Below are positions 5,109 to 5,339 of a DNA stretch of 5,339 nucleotides, piece by piece. Source of the stretch: Candidatus Roizmanbacteria bacterium. Lineage in GTDB: Bacteria; Patescibacteriota; Microgenomatia; UBA1406; GWC2-37-13. The translations under genes and the position numbers were made by a program. A model generated the notes under the pieces. It had not been told where the DNA came from, made no database searches, and worked only from the letters and a program-made list of their open reading frames with translations. Within the stretch, counting starts at the first letter, position 1. Every line of letters begins with the position of its first letter. Where the stretch lies: assembly GCA_013334845.1 (NCBI GenBank), contig JAAXWV010000105.1:1-5339 (forward strand). The letters run 5' to 3'.

Positions 5109-5339
5109 TCAATTACTATTTGCATGCGGTCGTCGTGCTTGTCCATATTGATTAGCTCTGTGCATTTCTATTCCTGTTGGTAAACTTGGTAAAAACCAAC
5201 GTCGAACAAGTGCTTCAAGTTGAGACGACTGATCTATCGTAAGATATAAATAAAGTCCTCTTTCCGACTCTTCGCAATATGGTGGTTTTTTATATAGTTT
5301 ATCTTGTTGATTCACGTTCCAATACACAGATTCCAGTAT
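5109..5339 (-). CDS. Unrecognised ORF, 3' part, running off the window edge
   Basis: An open frame of 76 codons ends in TGA at 5111-5109 and has no stop up to the window edge, so it may be the C-terminal part of a longer protein. A GTG at 5327 could be an internal start giving 72 residues. The visible part is mixed and soluble-looking: a charged, Tyr-rich N-terminal half (DKLYKKPPYCEESERGLYLYL), a possible helix DQSSQLEALVRRWFLP, then a polar, Arg/His/Asn-rich tail with ARRPHANSN at the end. I recognise no domain, catalytic motif or membrane segment. It points the same way as the rhodanese, 20 bp upstream of it, which fits the local packing and favours a real gene; residue composition is protein-like. 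No function is proposed. Confidence 0.45.
   Translation of the reverse strand: MLESVYWNVNQQDKLYKKPPYCEESERGLYLYLTIDQSSQLEALVRRWFLPSLPTGIEMHRANQYGQARRPHANSN

Noticed and set aside
1..5339. CRISPR array, tRNA/rRNA, insertion sequence or phage attachment site
   Set aside because: No spaced direct repeats, tRNA-like cloverleaf, transposase or terminal inverted repeats were noticed; gaps between genes are too short to hold them.

Overview
The window looks like part of a compact, moderately AT-rich bacterial chromosome using the standard code (TGA and TAA are both stops; Trp is TGG). Genes are short and tightly packed, with gaps of 2 to about 50 bp, ATGA overlaps and convergent genes sharing stop regions. 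Shine-Dalgarno sites are largely missing, and a sigma70-type -10 box sits 6-8 nt before each promoter-proximal start codon, suggesting leaderless mRNAs. A 20-residue lysine-rich mini-gene is also present. Together these features resemble Patescibacteria/CPR-type genomes. That assignment is an inference of low to moderate confidence; nothing in the window is a strict taxonomic marker.

Layout, left to right. (1) Positions 53-409, plus strand: a methionine-R-sulfoxide reductase B (msrB) with its own -10 box. (2) Positions 438-3359, plus strand: a four-gene carotenoid operon. It holds two small lycopene cyclase subunits (CrtYc- and CrtYd-type, split into separate genes), phytoene desaturase (crtI) and phytoene synthase (crtB). 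The genes are 2 bp apart or overlap by 4 bp. (3) Positions 3351-4640, minus strand: a polytopic GT-C glycosyltransferase of the PMT/ArnT (GT39) kind, convergent with crtB; the two coding ends overlap by 9 bp inside a two-way terminator hairpin. (4) Positions 4694-4756, plus strand: a Lys-rich 20-residue mini-ORF, divergent from the glycosyltransferase. (5) Positions 4765-5088, minus strand: a single-domain rhodanese. (6) Positions 5109-5339, minus strand: the unrecognised 3' end of an ORF that runs off the window.

How the genes work together. CrtB would condense two geranylgeranyl diphosphates to phytoene, CrtI would desaturate it to lycopene, and the CrtYc/CrtYd pair would cyclise lycopene, most simply to beta-carotene. 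No GGPP synthase (crtE), carotenoid cleavage dioxygenase (blh/brp), ketolase or rhodopsin gene lies in the window. The precursor must therefore come from genes elsewhere or from another cell, and the final use (membrane pigment, antioxidant or retinal precursor) cannot be decided here. MsrB next to the operon fits an oxidative or photo-oxidative stress setting, but it has its own promoter and the link is circumstantial. No tRNA, rRNA, CRISPR array, insertion sequence or long repeat was seen, and no gene-free stretch exceeds about 55 bp.
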